Shown here one piece after another: positions 1 through 7,324 of a stretch of 64,000 nucleotides of DNA. Source of the DNA: Desulfosarcinaceae bacterium (GTDB lineage Bacteria > Desulfobacterota > Desulfobacteria > Desulfobacterales > Desulfosarcinaceae); contig JASJCL010000013.1 of NCBI GenBank assembly GCA_030066015.1, forward strand, positions 32,352-96,351. Reading direction: 5' to 3'. Position 1 is the first letter of the stretch. The number at the start of each line of letters is the position of its first letter. The position numbers were made by a program, and so were the translations under genes. Below the pieces are notes generated by a model that saw nothing but the letters and a program-made list of their open reading frames with translations, was not told where the DNA came from and did not search any database.

Positions 1-350
1 GGGCTCCGGTAGAGGTCCACCTGGGAGAAGCCCAGTCCAAAGAGAATCTTCTCCACCTTCCAGTGCTGATGCTGATCCGCCGGCGGAAGGCCACGAATGC
101 CCTCGTCAAGGATGGTGCTGGCCCGGAAGTCCAGGTGTTGTGCCACGTGGCCGATGCGGTAATTTTTCGGGGCCGAAATAGTGCCGGTGTCGTAGTCGGT
201 CTCCCCAATCAGCATGCGAAACAGGGTCGTCTTGCCATGACCGTTGCGCGCCACCAGACCAACGCGCTCGCGCGAGCTGATCTTGAAGCTGACACCATCG
301 AAAAGGGTATGTCCCCCGTAGCTCTTCGTGAGGTTGTCGATGCTGAACAT
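1..350 (-). CDS. ABC-F family ATP-binding protein, N-terminal fragment
   Basis: The gene reads leftward off the window edge, so only about 116 N-terminal residues are present. The translation starts MFSIDNLTKSYGG and carries a Walker A variant, ARNGHGKTT, at about residues 36-44. After it come GETDYDTGTI and the IGHVAQ stretch that precedes the first inter-domain segment in ABC-F (Uup/EttA/YheS-type) proteins. ABC-F proteins are soluble tandem ATPases that act on the ribosome and have no membrane domain. The fragment cannot show which subfamily this is. The ATG at 350 is chosen because the conserved start of the ABC domain follows at once. Confidence 0.85.
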   Translation of the reverse strand, partial: MFSIDNLTKSYGGHTLFDGVSFKISSRERVGLVARNGHGKTTLFRMLIGETDYDTGTISAPKNYRIGHVAQHLDFRASTILDEGIRGLPPADQHQHWKVEKILFGLGFSQVDLYRS

Positions 351-460
351 CGTGACTCTGCTCGGTTCTGTGCACCGCTTTACAGTGCCGCTGGTTGAAA
401 GACTGCAGGCTGTATAGGAGATCTGCCGAAGCCTGTCAAACAGCAGGTGTCTGTCGATGC

Positions 461-1420
461 CTACCGGTCAATTCCTTGTGATGCTTCCTCCCCTCGGTGC
501 CGGGCCAGTTGCCGGCGGGCCCAGGCCAGGCCAAGTTTTCCCCGCAGATTGAACAGCCGCAGACTGAGCGGTAAAAACCGCTCCGTCAAGGGCGAGAGGT
601 AGCACAGTCGCACCAGCTGGCGATAGAGGTCGCTATAGGTTTCCGACGCGATCATGACCGTGGCGCCGCGGCGACTGAATCCCCATGGGGCGGCGTGGCG
701 CCGCGCTGCATCGTGGCCATCCCGGAAGGTGACGCTTGCCGTAAAAGGGCCTTGGGGAGAATAGGGGCGCGGGATGCCGGGCCGGTTGAGGGCGGATACC
801 GCTGCCGCAGCGAGACCTTTTCGCCAAGCCACGGAATTGAAGACCGCCCGGCCGCCCTCTTTGGAGATGGGGTGGGTCGTGATGCCCGGCAGGCACTCGG
901 CGGCCTGGTCGCAGGCCACGGGGCAGCCTGAAAAGAAGAGGGGACGGATGCCCAGGGGTGCCAGGGCGGCGGCAAAGAGTTCCAGCTCGGCGGTGCGCTT
1001 GCTATTGATCCGCAGGTCACTAATCCGCGAGGTGAGCGTGTGGGCGAGGAATCCCCGGCTGCCGGAGGCAGCATGCATGCCCAAAAAAAGGGCCGCCTGG
1101 GCCGGACCGGGATCCCCCAACCCCGGGAAAGGTCCCGCATGGTAGCCACTCACCAGAGTGGCGCGCGGATCGATGCCTTCGCGCATCAGATTGTAGCCGG
1201 TGCGGTGAAAGTCCTTGATCCGAATGGATTTCACGCCGCTGTCGAAAAGCGCCCTCACCACGGCATTCACATCGGCCGTCATGGCGGCACATGCCTGCGG
1301 CCAGGTGGGGCTCAGAAAAACGCCGTCAGCATACTGCCAGCAGCCGGAGCTGCCCTCGATATCGGCGATGATGAGCAGATGCGCCGGCGTGTTGGGCCCA
1401 TTTCGGCCGTCCGCCGTCAC
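461..1420 (-). CDS. M55 family D-aminopeptidase (DppA-like)
   Basis: This 319-residue protein opens with LLIIADIEGSSGCW, matching the metal-binding start of M55 zinc D-aminopeptidases (ISxDMEG in DppA). IRIKDFHRTG at about residues 65-75 and the LGMHAASG segment are further M55 hallmarks. The family hydrolyses short D-amino-acid peptides in the cytoplasm. The gene starts with GTG at 1420 and overlaps the stop of the DUF4405 gene (GTGA junction), so the two are probably translationally coupled. That makes it the last gene of the sigma-54-driven cytochrome operon, an unexpected place for a peptidase. No signal peptide is visible. Confidence 0.8.
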   Translation of the reverse strand: MTADGRNGPNTPAHLLIIADIEGSSGCWQYADGVFLSPTWPQACAAMTADVNAVVRALFDSGVKSIRIKDFHRTGYNLMREGIDPRATLVSGYHAGPFPGLGDPGPAQAALFLGMHAASGSRGFLAHTLTSRISDLRINSKRTAELELFAAALAPLGIRPLFFSGCPVACDQAAECLPGITTHPISKEGGRAVFNSVAWRKGLAAAAVSALNRPGIPRPYSPQGPFTASVTFRDGHDAARRHAAPWGFSRRGATVMIASETYSDLYRQLVRLCYLSPLTERFLPLSLRLFNLRGKLGLAWARRQLARHRGEEASQGIDR

Positions 1421-2247
1421 TGCAACTCGCGGATGGCATCGTAGACGTCGTGGGGGCTGAGATTGTTCGAAGCGGCGATCTCCTTCATCGTCGCCGTCAA
1501 GCTGGCCTGGATTCCTTTGATGGCCAGTTGGTCGACAATGGTGTTTCCCTCCAATCCGTAAGTCGTCAGCACTTCGGCGAGTTGGCGCTTGCCCAAACCG
1601 GGGGCTGGCGATTCGGGCATCGTTTTGGCCGACGCGGCGGCCTGGACCGGCGCTGCCTTCTGCATCTCCTCAAACAGCCGCTGCGGGGAGACGCCATTGG
1701 CGTTGGCGATCGACTTCAGAGGCACCAAGGGATCCGGTACGGTGAAGCCCGCGCTTTCCAACTGGGCCAAGCTGGCCGTATAGTCCAGTTTCATCTTTTT
1801 GGCGAAGCTCTTCAGGTTGGAGAGCTCGGCATGTCCATAGGGCGGCTCGCCATATTTGACGGCGGCAGCTTCCTTGATCCCCTCGCTGATGCCCAGAATC
1901 GTACTGAAAGGAGGGAGTTGGAAAAGGGTGCCCACGACGACCACCAGGATGACGATGAGGGCGGCGTTGAAATTGGGCGTGAGTATTCGGAATTCTTTGG
2001 CCGTGTTTTTAAGGTAGGCCACGATGGACTTCCAATTGTAATAGGTGTGCAGACCTATGGCCAGCAGGAAGAGAATGCCCGTGTTGATGTGGATGTCGCC
2101 CCACTGCGTCTTGTCCAGGCCCCAGAGATGCCAGTCGGCCCAGTACGCCACCCGGCCCTGGGGGACGATGTAGAGGATAATGCTGGTGAGCAGCATCACG
2201 ACGAAGGCCAGCATGGCCGTTAAAGAGGTGACCTTACGAAGACTCAT
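1417..2247 (-). CDS. DUF4405 domain membrane protein
   Basis: The 276-residue protein has an N-terminal membrane part with three hydrophobic segments (about residues 8-30, 55-75 and 95-115). Histidines at W-H-L-W, HINTG and LHTYYNW resemble the haem-ligand spacing of DUF4405/cytochrome b561-like proteins. The C-terminal 150 residues are soluble and contain two copies of a short helical motif, one around SIANANGVSPQRLFEEM and one around IAASNNLSPHDVYDAI. It follows the cytochrome b gene in the same direction. A role as membrane haem or quinone partner of the octahaem cytochrome is inferred from context. The start at 2247 begins a clear first membrane helix. Confidence 0.75.
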   Translation of the reverse strand: MSLRKVTSLTAMLAFVVMLLTSIILYIVPQGRVAYWADWHLWGLDKTQWGDIHINTGILFLLAIGLHTYYNWKSIVAYLKNTAKEFRILTPNFNAALIVILVVVVGTLFQLPPFSTILGISEGIKEAAAVKYGEPPYGHAELSNLKSFAKKMKLDYTASLAQLESAGFTVPDPLVPLKSIANANGVSPQRLFEEMQKAAPVQAAASAKTMPESPAPGLGKRQLAEVLTTYGLEGNTIVDQLAIKGIQASLTATMKEIAASNNLSPHDVYDAIRELQ

Positions 2248-2387
2248 GTGTCGCTATCCTTATATACTTCTGGTTTATCCAAACGCCGTTGACGCCTTCC
2301 CATCCCTCTGCCCATAGCGAGAAAAAGGCCGCCCGTGTATCTTACGAACGACCTTCGCCGCAGTGACGATGTATCAGAAGCGCAGGA

Positions 2388-3050
2388 TCATGTCACGGGG
2401 GCTTGACGCTCCCTGGCCTTCTCCCACTCCTCAACGGGCTCCTGCTCATCGACCGCCTCCCAGCCGGTGATCATCGCCTTGATATGGGCGAAGAGACTGT
2501 GGCCGGTGGTGGTCATGTAAACATGCACGATCAGAAAGGTCAGGATGGCAAAGGCCCCGGCCATGTGGACGATGGCGATCAGCTGGAGGCTGAGGTCGCT
2601 CAGCCCCCAAGCCGCCCAGGAGTTGTACCCCCAATAGAGAAAGCCGGTGATCATCTGCATGGGCAGCAGCAGCGCTGCCAGGGAAAGATAGGTCAGTCGC
2701 TGGAGAGGGTTGTGCTTGGCCTCCTTGCGCTTGGGCACCGGGTGGCTCTCTCCGCGGAATATGCCGTAGCTATAGTAACGGATCACCTCAAACATCTTCT
2801 TGGTGGTGGGGACGTATTGCTTCCATTCACCCGTGGTGAACACCCAGAAGACAAAGAAGGCGAAGGCGATCAGCCAGGTGAGGCCCACGAAGTTGTGCAC
2901 CGCTACGGCGGTCTCATATCCCAATAGGGTGATCTGGTCATGGACTTCGAAGCCAGTGATCAGCAGGATCAGGATCAACGCCATCTGAAGCCAGTGCCAG
3001 AATCGCTCATAGCGGGTATAGAGGTAGATATTTTTCAGCTTGGATGCCAT
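2388..3050 (-). CDS. cytochrome b/b6-domain membrane subunit (thiosulfate reductase/hydrogenase type)
   Basis: The 220-residue protein starts MASKLKNIYLYTRYERFWHW and has four hydrophobic helices (about 18-40, 50-72, 112-135 and 150-178). Histidines sit in ERFWHWLQ, VHNFVG and IVHMAG/LIVHVYM, the pattern of dihaem cytochrome b subunits of the Ni/Fe-hydrogenase and thiosulfate reductase group. Such subunits exchange electrons between the quinone pool and a periplasmic cytochrome. It lies two bases after the octahaem cytochrome gene and is almost certainly its quinone-side partner. No frameshift or unusual feature was seen. Confidence 0.85.
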   Translation of the reverse strand: MASKLKNIYLYTRYERFWHWLQMALILILLITGFEVHDQITLLGYETAVAVHNFVGLTWLIAFAFFVFWVFTTGEWKQYVPTTKKMFEVIRYYSYGIFRGESHPVPKRKEAKHNPLQRLTYLSLAALLLPMQMITGFLYWGYNSWAAWGLSDLSLQLIAIVHMAGAFAILTFLIVHVYMTTTGHSLFAHIKAMITGWEAVDEQEPVEEWEKARERQAPVT

Positions 3051-3052
3051 CT

Positions 3053-4687
3053 CTACGTCTCCTTTTTACCGTTGCCATTCGTGAAGATTCGCCCCAGCCC
3101 GTGCAGACAGACACCCAGGAGGGCGCCCAGCACCATGATCCAGCCAAAGGCATCGACTACGCCGGCGCCGTCGCGTCCCGGCATATAGAGGCCGCTGATG
3201 GCGGCCAAGCGGCTTCCCTCGCCGGTATGGCATTCACCGCAGGACACCACGTTCTCCTTGGGGGCCACCATATGGGTCGTGGGGAAGACATAGGTGGTAT
3301 CGACGAAGTCGAACTCTCCCGAGTAGGGTACATCCAGGGCCGCCTGCCCCTTGCGCAAGGCACGATCCCAGTCCAGGTGATTCCAGAACCCTTCCTTACC
3401 GGACAGCAGCGGTGCCAGGAGGGTTTTGTGGACCTTGTCGTAGGGCTGCCGGCCGCGGTGGACCTTGAAGGGATAGATGCGCGACATGCCGTCACCGGCA
3501 TCCCCCCGAGGTGCGGAGACCGCTACGACCTGCGTGGGATCGACGACGTCTTTGACGGTGGTGCTTTTGATGGAACCGTTCCACCAGGCGTACTCGGGTT
3601 TGACATTTTTTTCCCAGCGCATCTGGCCCTTGATCGTCATATAGTCAACGGTGCCAAGTTCGCCCTTCTCCTTGTACTTCTTGCCATCCTTCAGCTTGCC
3701 GGCTTTTGACCAGTCCCACGACATCTTGGTGGGCAGGGCGCGCGCCATCGTCGGGATGTGGCAGGTTTGACAGGCAACCTTATCGGTGTGGTCGTTGGCT
3801 TTCGAGCCTTTCTTGTGGGGGGTGGCGCTGTGGCAGGATTCGCACGTGATCTTGGAGGTCAGATCATCTTCGATGAGGCTCTTGCGCTCCAGTGCTGCCG
3901 GTTGGGTGTAGATTCGGCCGGCCACATTGTGGAGCACGGTGGTGTGGCAGCGCGTGCAGGTGAAATTCTGCCCATCGGTCCCCATGTGAACGTCCAGGCT
4001 TTTGCTGGGCTTCGTGATGGAGGAGTCCAGGTCGCCGTGTTTGACCCCGTCCCCGCCGCCGCCATAAAAGTGGCAGGAGCCGCAATTCTGACGGGTGGGG
4101 CGTCCCACGCTTTGAACGGCGGTCTGGATGGAGGACTGCAGTTCCGCGGCGATCTCCAATTCCTCTGGGTCATCTGATTCAGCAAAGGCTTGGTAGTCTT
4201 CGAAGGACTCGCCCCAGTTGATCTCCGTTTGACCGTGGCAAACTAGGCAGTTGATGGCGCCCGATTGTCCTTCCCAGCCGGGATGACAGGAGAAGCAGCC
4301 CTTATCGGTACCATTGTTGGTGGAGATGCAGAAGTTGTTGATGCTGTCACCCGCCTTGCCGTATCGCTTCGGTGCATCAGCGGCGCTGGCCATCCAGGAC
4401 CAGTGAATGGTTTCATGGAACTGACCGGCGGCTTCGGAGTGACAGGAGAGACAGGCCGCGGTGACCTCATCACCGCTGGAGAAGGTTTTCTGCAGCTTCT
4501 CGATCTTGGTGTGATCCGTGGTGATCCACAGCGCTTTGCTCTTGGTCGCCTGTTGGGCCATGGTGCGCCCCGGTGCTTGATCGGGACTCGGCGTATCCGC
4601 ACCCGATACCAGCGTGGTGCCTAAAAATGCGGCGCTCAGCACCACCAAGGCCCCCATAAGGACGGGCTTCCAATGGATTCCTAACAT
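3053..4687 (-). CDS. octahaem tetrathionate reductase-family cytochrome c with C-terminal membrane anchor
   Basis: The 544-residue exported protein has eight CxxCH sites, at residues 79, 131, 147, 202, 244, 282, 306 and 483. The segment with NNGTDKGCFSCHPGW around the second haem is typical of the octahaem tetrathionate reductase (OTR) family. There the active-site haem is ligated by lysine, and K129 is the candidate. OTR proteins reduce tetrathionate, nitrite or hydroxylamine in vitro. Here the signal helix (about residues 8-28) is joined by a second hydrophobic helix near the C-terminus (about 511-535), so the protein is probably membrane-bound and wired directly to the cytochrome b downstream. 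The neighbouring rhodanese and DsrE-like genes favour a sulfur substrate, but this is inference. Confidence 0.88.
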   Translation of the reverse strand: MLGIHWKPVLMGALVVLSAAFLGTTLVSGADTPSPDQAPGRTMAQQATKSKALWITTDHTKIEKLQKTFSSGDEVTAACLSCHSEAAGQFHETIHWSWMASAADAPKRYGKAGDSINNFCISTNNGTDKGCFSCHPGWEGQSGAINCLVCHGQTEINWGESFEDYQAFAESDDPEELEIAAELQSSIQTAVQSVGRPTRQNCGSCHFYGGGGDGVKHGDLDSSITKPSKSLDVHMGTDGQNFTCTRCHTTVLHNVAGRIYTQPAALERKSLIEDDLTSKITCESCHSATPHKKGSKANDHTDKVACQTCHIPTMARALPTKMSWDWSKAGKLKDGKKYKEKGELGTVDYMTIKGQMRWEKNVKPEYAWWNGSIKSTTVKDVVDPTQVVAVSAPRGDAGDGMSRIYPFKVHRGRQPYDKVHKTLLAPLLSGKEGFWNHLDWDRALRKGQAALDVPYSGEFDFVDTTYVFPTTHMVAPKENVVSCGECHTGEGSRLAAISGLYMPGRDGAGVVDAFGWIMVLGALLGVCLHGLGRIFTNGNGKKET

Positions 4688-4744
4688 AATTCCCCCTCGT
4701 CGGTGTGCTCCCCAATTAAAGGTGCGATGGCCTTTACGCCCACT

Positions 4745-4789
4745 CCGCCCGCCTGCGATTTGGCGCCGCCGCCGTTGGCAGGCGGGCGG
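4745..4789 (-). terminator. GC-rich intergenic hairpin between rhodanese and octahaem genes
   Basis: A perfect 12-bp stem (arms 4745-4756 and 4778-4789, core GCCCGCCTGC) encloses a 21-nt loop. It lies in the 112-bp gap between two genes of the same operon and has no T-run after it. It is therefore more likely an mRNA-processing or partial attenuation hairpin that sets relative levels of rhodanese and cytochrome than a full terminator. Confidence 0.5.
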
Positions 4790-4799
4790 GCATGCTTGG

Positions 4800-5942
4800 C
4801 TAGACCGGCTCCTTGAGGGTGTAGGAGCCGTCGCTGTTAAATATCAGCTCCGCTTCCAGATAGTAGACGTTTTTCAGCTCGGGCCGCAGATCCTGGACCA
4901 TATAGTAGGACTCGCCACTGCGGGCCCCGGTGCCGCATACGAAAACGATGGGTTTGTTCGCCGGCAGGCTCTTGATCTTGCCCTCGAGGGTGTCCACCGG
5001 GATGTTGACGGCGGTCTTGAAGCTGCCTTTTTTAAACTCATCGGGGTCGCGCACATCGATCAGCATAACGCTCTCGGGTTTGCTGGTGACAATCTCCTTG
5101 AACTGGACGATGTCGATGCTGCCCTCTTCGCTGCCGGCCTTGAGTTGGGCGGGCGCTGCGGTTGCCTGCATTCCGGCTGTGCCGCCAGCCTTCTTCCAGG
5201 CCGGATAACCGGCGGCAAAGACCTTTACGTTGGTGTAACCCATGGCCATCGCCTTGGCGGCCGACTTGTGGCTAAGCTTGCAGTGCAGGCCGCCGCAATA
5301 GAAGACCAGGGGTTTGCTTTTATCTGCAGGCAACTGGTCCTTCTGCTTGTCGAAATAGGTGTCGGGAATGCTGATGGCGCCGGGGATGTGACCCTTGTCG
5401 TATTTGGCGCGCTTGGGGCGGGAATCCACCAGGGCCAGCTCCTTTTGGCCAGTCACCTGCTTTTTCACCCAATCCACGTCCACTGCCGCATAGTTGCCCG
5501 GCATCTTCATCCACTTGGGAAAGCCTTCGGCGAAGACCTTCACATTGGTGTATCCTAAGGCCTCGGCTTTGGCGGCCGACTTGTGGCTGAGCTTGCAGTG
5601 CAGGCCGCCGCAGTAGAAGATCAGCAGGGCGTTCTTGTCTTCGGGCAGCTGATCTTTCTGCTTGTCGAAATAAGTGTCGGGGATGCTGATGGCGCCGGGG
5701 ATGTGACCCTTGTCGTATTTGGCGCGCTTGGGGCGGGAGTCGATCAGGACCACATCGTTGGCCATGGGAACGGTGACGTGGGCTTTGACGAATTCGACAT
5801 CTACGATATCGTGAAAGCGCCACTCCTCTTCGGCCTTGGCCACGGTCGGCGCCGCCGCTTGCTTGGATCCGGCACAACCGGCGAAGAGGGCCATGACCAG
5901 CGCTGCCAGGGTGATAAGGGTAAAGATACGGGTTCGCGTCAT
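4800..5942 (-). CDS. triple rhodanese-domain lipoprotein
   Basis: The 380-residue protein has a lipoprotein signal ending in FAGC (Cys23). Three rhodanese domains follow, with candidate active-site cysteines at 111, 216 and 336. Domains 1 and 2 are near-identical tandem copies of 105-residue period, each with DSRPKRAKYDKGHIPG and the loop YCGGLHCKLSHKSA. That loop has a second cysteine five residues after the first (116 and 221). Domain 3 is ordinary (DVRDP and VCGTGARSG). Rhodaneses carry sulfane sulfur as a persulfide. An outer-membrane or periplasmic anchored tandem array next to an octahaem cytochrome suggests sulfur relay, although enzymatic transfer has not been shown. Confidence 0.85.
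   Translation of the reverse strand: MTRTRIFTLITLAALVMALFAGCAGSKQAAAPTVAKAEEEWRFHDIVDVEFVKAHVTVPMANDVVLIDSRPKRAKYDKGHIPGAISIPDTYFDKQKDQLPEDKNALLIFYCGGLHCKLSHKSAAKAEALGYTNVKVFAEGFPKWMKMPGNYAAVDVDWVKKQVTGQKELALVDSRPKRAKYDKGHIPGAISIPDTYFDKQKDQLPADKSKPLVFYCGGLHCKLSHKSAAKAMAMGYTNVKVFAAGYPAWKKAGGTAGMQATAAPAQLKAGSEEGSIDIVQFKEIVTSKPESVMLIDVRDPDEFKKGSFKTAVNIPVDTLEGKIKSLPANKPIVFVCGTGARSGESYYMVQDLRPELKNVYYLEAELIFNSDGSYTLKEPV
5215..5745 (-). repeat. tandem 315-bp duplication inside the rhodanese gene
   Basis: Two copies (roughly 5215-5430 and 5530-5745) are nearly identical at the DNA level, offset by 315 bp, for example around 5254 and 5569. They encode rhodanese domains 1 and 2. The high DNA identity points to a recent duplication or to gene conversion. 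Confidence 0.8.
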
Positions 5943-5994
5943 CTCCTACCTCCTTTTAGAGTTGTTCTTCCGAGCGAAATAATCGGTGTTAAGC

Positions 5995-6339
5995 CTATTT
6001 ACACTTGGCCGGCGTGGGTGAATCAGACGCGTGAGCGTGCAGGTAGCTGTAGATATCCAACAGCTCCTTATCGGAGAGTTGTGACCACTCTTCCTGACAA
6101 CCGAACTCAGCGAATTCCTTGTTCTCGAATACCGATGTCCACTGTGCTTGGGTTTTGGCATCGGGATTAAGGGTCGGCTTGGCGATATCGACCTCACCCC
6201 GCGCATTGCAGGCCTTGTATACTTTGCGATAGGTGTATTTGCCTTTGCGCTTGTTGCCGTCTTCGCCGGCGACGGCAACGCCACTGAGACTAAGTGTGAC
6301 CAAGAGGGTGACCGCTATCAGGGTAATTCTTTTCAGCAT
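5995..6339 (-). CDS. small exported cytochrome c-like protein without a haem-binding motif
   Basis: This 114-residue protein has a clear signal peptide (MLKRITLIAVTLLVTLSLSGVAVAG). The mature part starts GKYTYRKVYKACNARG, where class I cytochromes of this layout would have K-x-x-C-x-x-C-H. The second cysteine and histidine are absent. The C-terminal helix LSDKELLDIYSYLHAHASD matches the end of the cytochrome c fold. Three cysteines remain in the mature part: the one in KACN, one in FGCQEE and one near the end (PAKCK). The start at 6339 is preferred over 6363 because AAGGAG lies just upstream. It is the first gene after the sigma-54 promoter. Function is unknown; a thiol-based sulfur carrier is one guess. 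Confidence 0.75.
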   Translation of the reverse strand: MLKRITLIAVTLLVTLSLSGVAVAGEDGNKRKGKYTYRKVYKACNARGEVDIAKPTLNPDAKTQAQWTSVFENKEFAEFGCQEEWSQLSDKELLDIYSYLHAHASDSPTPAKCK

Positions 6340-6411
6340 GGTGTTACATCTCCTTATCTGCATTTGGGGGTTGTATGCCGTTTGGTTCCTTGATGGGTCA
6401 ATAGATGGATC

Positions 6412-6427
6412 AGCAAGCTGTGTGCCA
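6412..6427 (-). promoter_or_regulatory. sigma-54 (-24/-12) promoter of the octahaem cytochrome operon
   Basis: On the minus strand the site reads TGGCAC, five bases, TTGCT, an exact match to the sigma-54 consensus with invariant GG and GC ten bases apart. Transcription would start near 6400, about 60 bases before the first gene (6339). The GTTAA-site cluster at 6497-6526 lies about 70 bp upstream, the usual place for an enhancer-binding protein. Confidence 0.85.
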
Positions 6428-6496
6428 AGCCGATGGGCCCATAATCCGTTTAAATTACTTATAAAAAATATTGGTGGCTGGGACGAATGGTCTGGG

Positions 6497-6526
6497 GTTA
6501 ACAGTGAGGGTTAACACTCCTTAACG
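6497..6526 (-). promoter_or_regulatory. upstream activator cluster: three GTTAA-type sites
   Basis: Three sites, GTTAACA (6497), GTTAACA (6510) and CTTAACG (6520), are separated by 13 and 10 bp. The same three-site layout occurs at 7268-7297 in front of the regulator gene. It is the best candidate binding site for the PAS/AAA+/Fis activator encoded at 7325. Confidence 0.65.
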
Positions 6527-6545
6527 CTTGCTCCTGTGACCGGGC

Positions 6546-6902
6546 TCAGAAGATTATCACCCGATGGCTGTTTTTAATGAGATCCACTTCGTAGCCTGGC
6601 GCCACCAGGATAGCTGCTGTTTCGTCCGCCAGGATTTCCGCCGCAGCGGTCGTATCGCTGTCGTGCAGGTTGCGATAGCTCTCCAGGCAGATGGTGACAC
6701 GCGCCCAGCGTCTCAAATGTGGCAGCTGAACCCGTTCCAATAGCTGAACGCCTTGGTGGGTGAAATGGATGCAGACCTGTTTACCTTGTTGGGCTGCCGC
6801 CTGGGCCAATGGCAGGCAATAGGCGGCATGGCGGTCGGATTCCACGAGGATGGCCAGATCCGTGGGGGAGCTGGCGATGCAGGTCTGATCAACCTTGGGC
6901 AT
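6546..6902 (-). CDS. DsrE-family-like small protein
   Basis: This 118-residue cytoplasmic protein begins a Rossmann-like alpha/beta fold with DLAILVESDRHAAYCLPLAQAAAQQGKQVCIHFTHQGV. That matches DsrE/TusD-type proteins, where a strand is followed by a helix and an F/HFTHxGV turn. It ends in a strand-rich stretch, SHRVIIF. Cysteines lie in AAYCL, VCIHF and TICLE. DsrE relatives form heteromers that pass sulfur as persulfides. The gene starts four bases after the DsrH-like gene stops and is followed by the second sigma-54 promoter. Assignment to DsrE is by fold pattern, not by a strong motif. Confidence 0.6.
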   Translation of the reverse strand: MPKVDQTCIASSPTDLAILVESDRHAAYCLPLAQAAAQQGKQVCIHFTHQGVQLLERVQLPHLRRWARVTICLESYRNLHDSDTTAAAEILADETAAILVAPGYEVDLIKNSHRVIIF

Positions 6903-6906
6903 AAGG

Positions 6907-7095
6907 TCACCAGCAGATCACGCGGTCATGATTGAAAATGTCCCTGACCAATCGCTGCCAGTCCACTGGACAGGGGTTGATGCCGTCGGGATAGAGGGCT
7001 ACTACAGTGGCGGATCCGTCCGCCGATAGGCGCTGGATCAGTGCCGCCGTGATCTCATCGGGCTCATCCCGCAGAATGTGGAGGGTGGTTTTCAT
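6907..7095 (-). CDS. compact DsrH/TusB-like protein
   Basis: The 62-residue protein starts MKTTLHILRDEP and ends VDWQRLVRDIFNHDRVICW. The HIL start and terminal tryptophan recall DsrH/TusB, but the protein is about 30 residues shorter than usual for that family. The ATG at 7095 is preferred to the longer frame from 7275 because GGAG lies ten bases upstream and the longer frame would run through a sigma-54 promoter. It is the first gene of a two-gene unit with the DsrE-like gene. Sulfur-relay function is inference. Confidence 0.55.
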   Translation of the reverse strand: MKTTLHILRDEPDEITAALIQRLSADGSATVVALYPDGINPCPVDWQRLVRDIFNHDRVICW

Positions 7096-7166
7096 CGCGA
7101 GTGTCTCCGGCACGTCGACCAACTGACCGGGATCGGCGTCGGCTCTAAGGCGCCGCAATATCTCTG

Positions 7167-7182
7167 AGCAACCTGTGTGCCA
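7167..7182 (-). promoter_or_regulatory. sigma-54 (-24/-12) promoter of the DsrE/DsrH-like pair
   Basis: On the minus strand the site reads TGGCAC, five bases, TTGCT, again an exact consensus match and nearly the same 16-mer as the promoter at 6412. Its start point would be about 60 bases before the gene start at 7095. The GTTAA-site cluster lies 85 bp upstream. Confidence 0.85.
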
Positions 7183-7267
7183 TCTAGACTCTGTTCGTAA
7201 GTATATGAATAACGGTAGGTTGCTAATTTCAACCATAAGACTTGCAGCCGAATTCATACCAGGGTAT

Positions 7268-7297
7268 GTTAACAAGTGTTAAGGGTGAGTGTTAACC
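7268..7297 (+). promoter_or_regulatory. upstream activator cluster in the divergent promoter region
   Basis: GTTAACA (7268), GTTAAGG (7278) and GTTAACC (7291) are spaced 10 and 13 bp apart, the same layout as the cluster at 6497-6526. The cluster lies just before the regulator gene and upstream of the sigma-54 promoter at 7167. It may both activate the DsrE/DsrH pair and control the regulator itself. Confidence 0.65.
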
Positions 7298-7324
7298 AAT
7301 AGGCCTTGCTATCGGTGGGTTCGC

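Noticed and set aside
63..398. Plus-strand frame of 111 residues at the left end
   Set aside because: It is the antisense shadow of the ABC-F gene; the minus frame has the Walker A motif.
1450..2223. Long plus-strand frame opposite the DUF4405 gene
   Set aside because: Antisense shadow of a membrane protein gene with coherent helices and neighbours.
7096..7275. 60-residue N-terminal extension of the DsrH-like frame
   Set aside because: It would run through an exact sigma-54 promoter and the activator sites; the ATG at 7095 has a ribosome site.
7289..7324. Earlier GTG start for the sigma-54 activator
   Set aside because: It lies inside the GTTAA cluster and lacks a ribosome site; the ATG at 7325 has one and begins the PAS domain.
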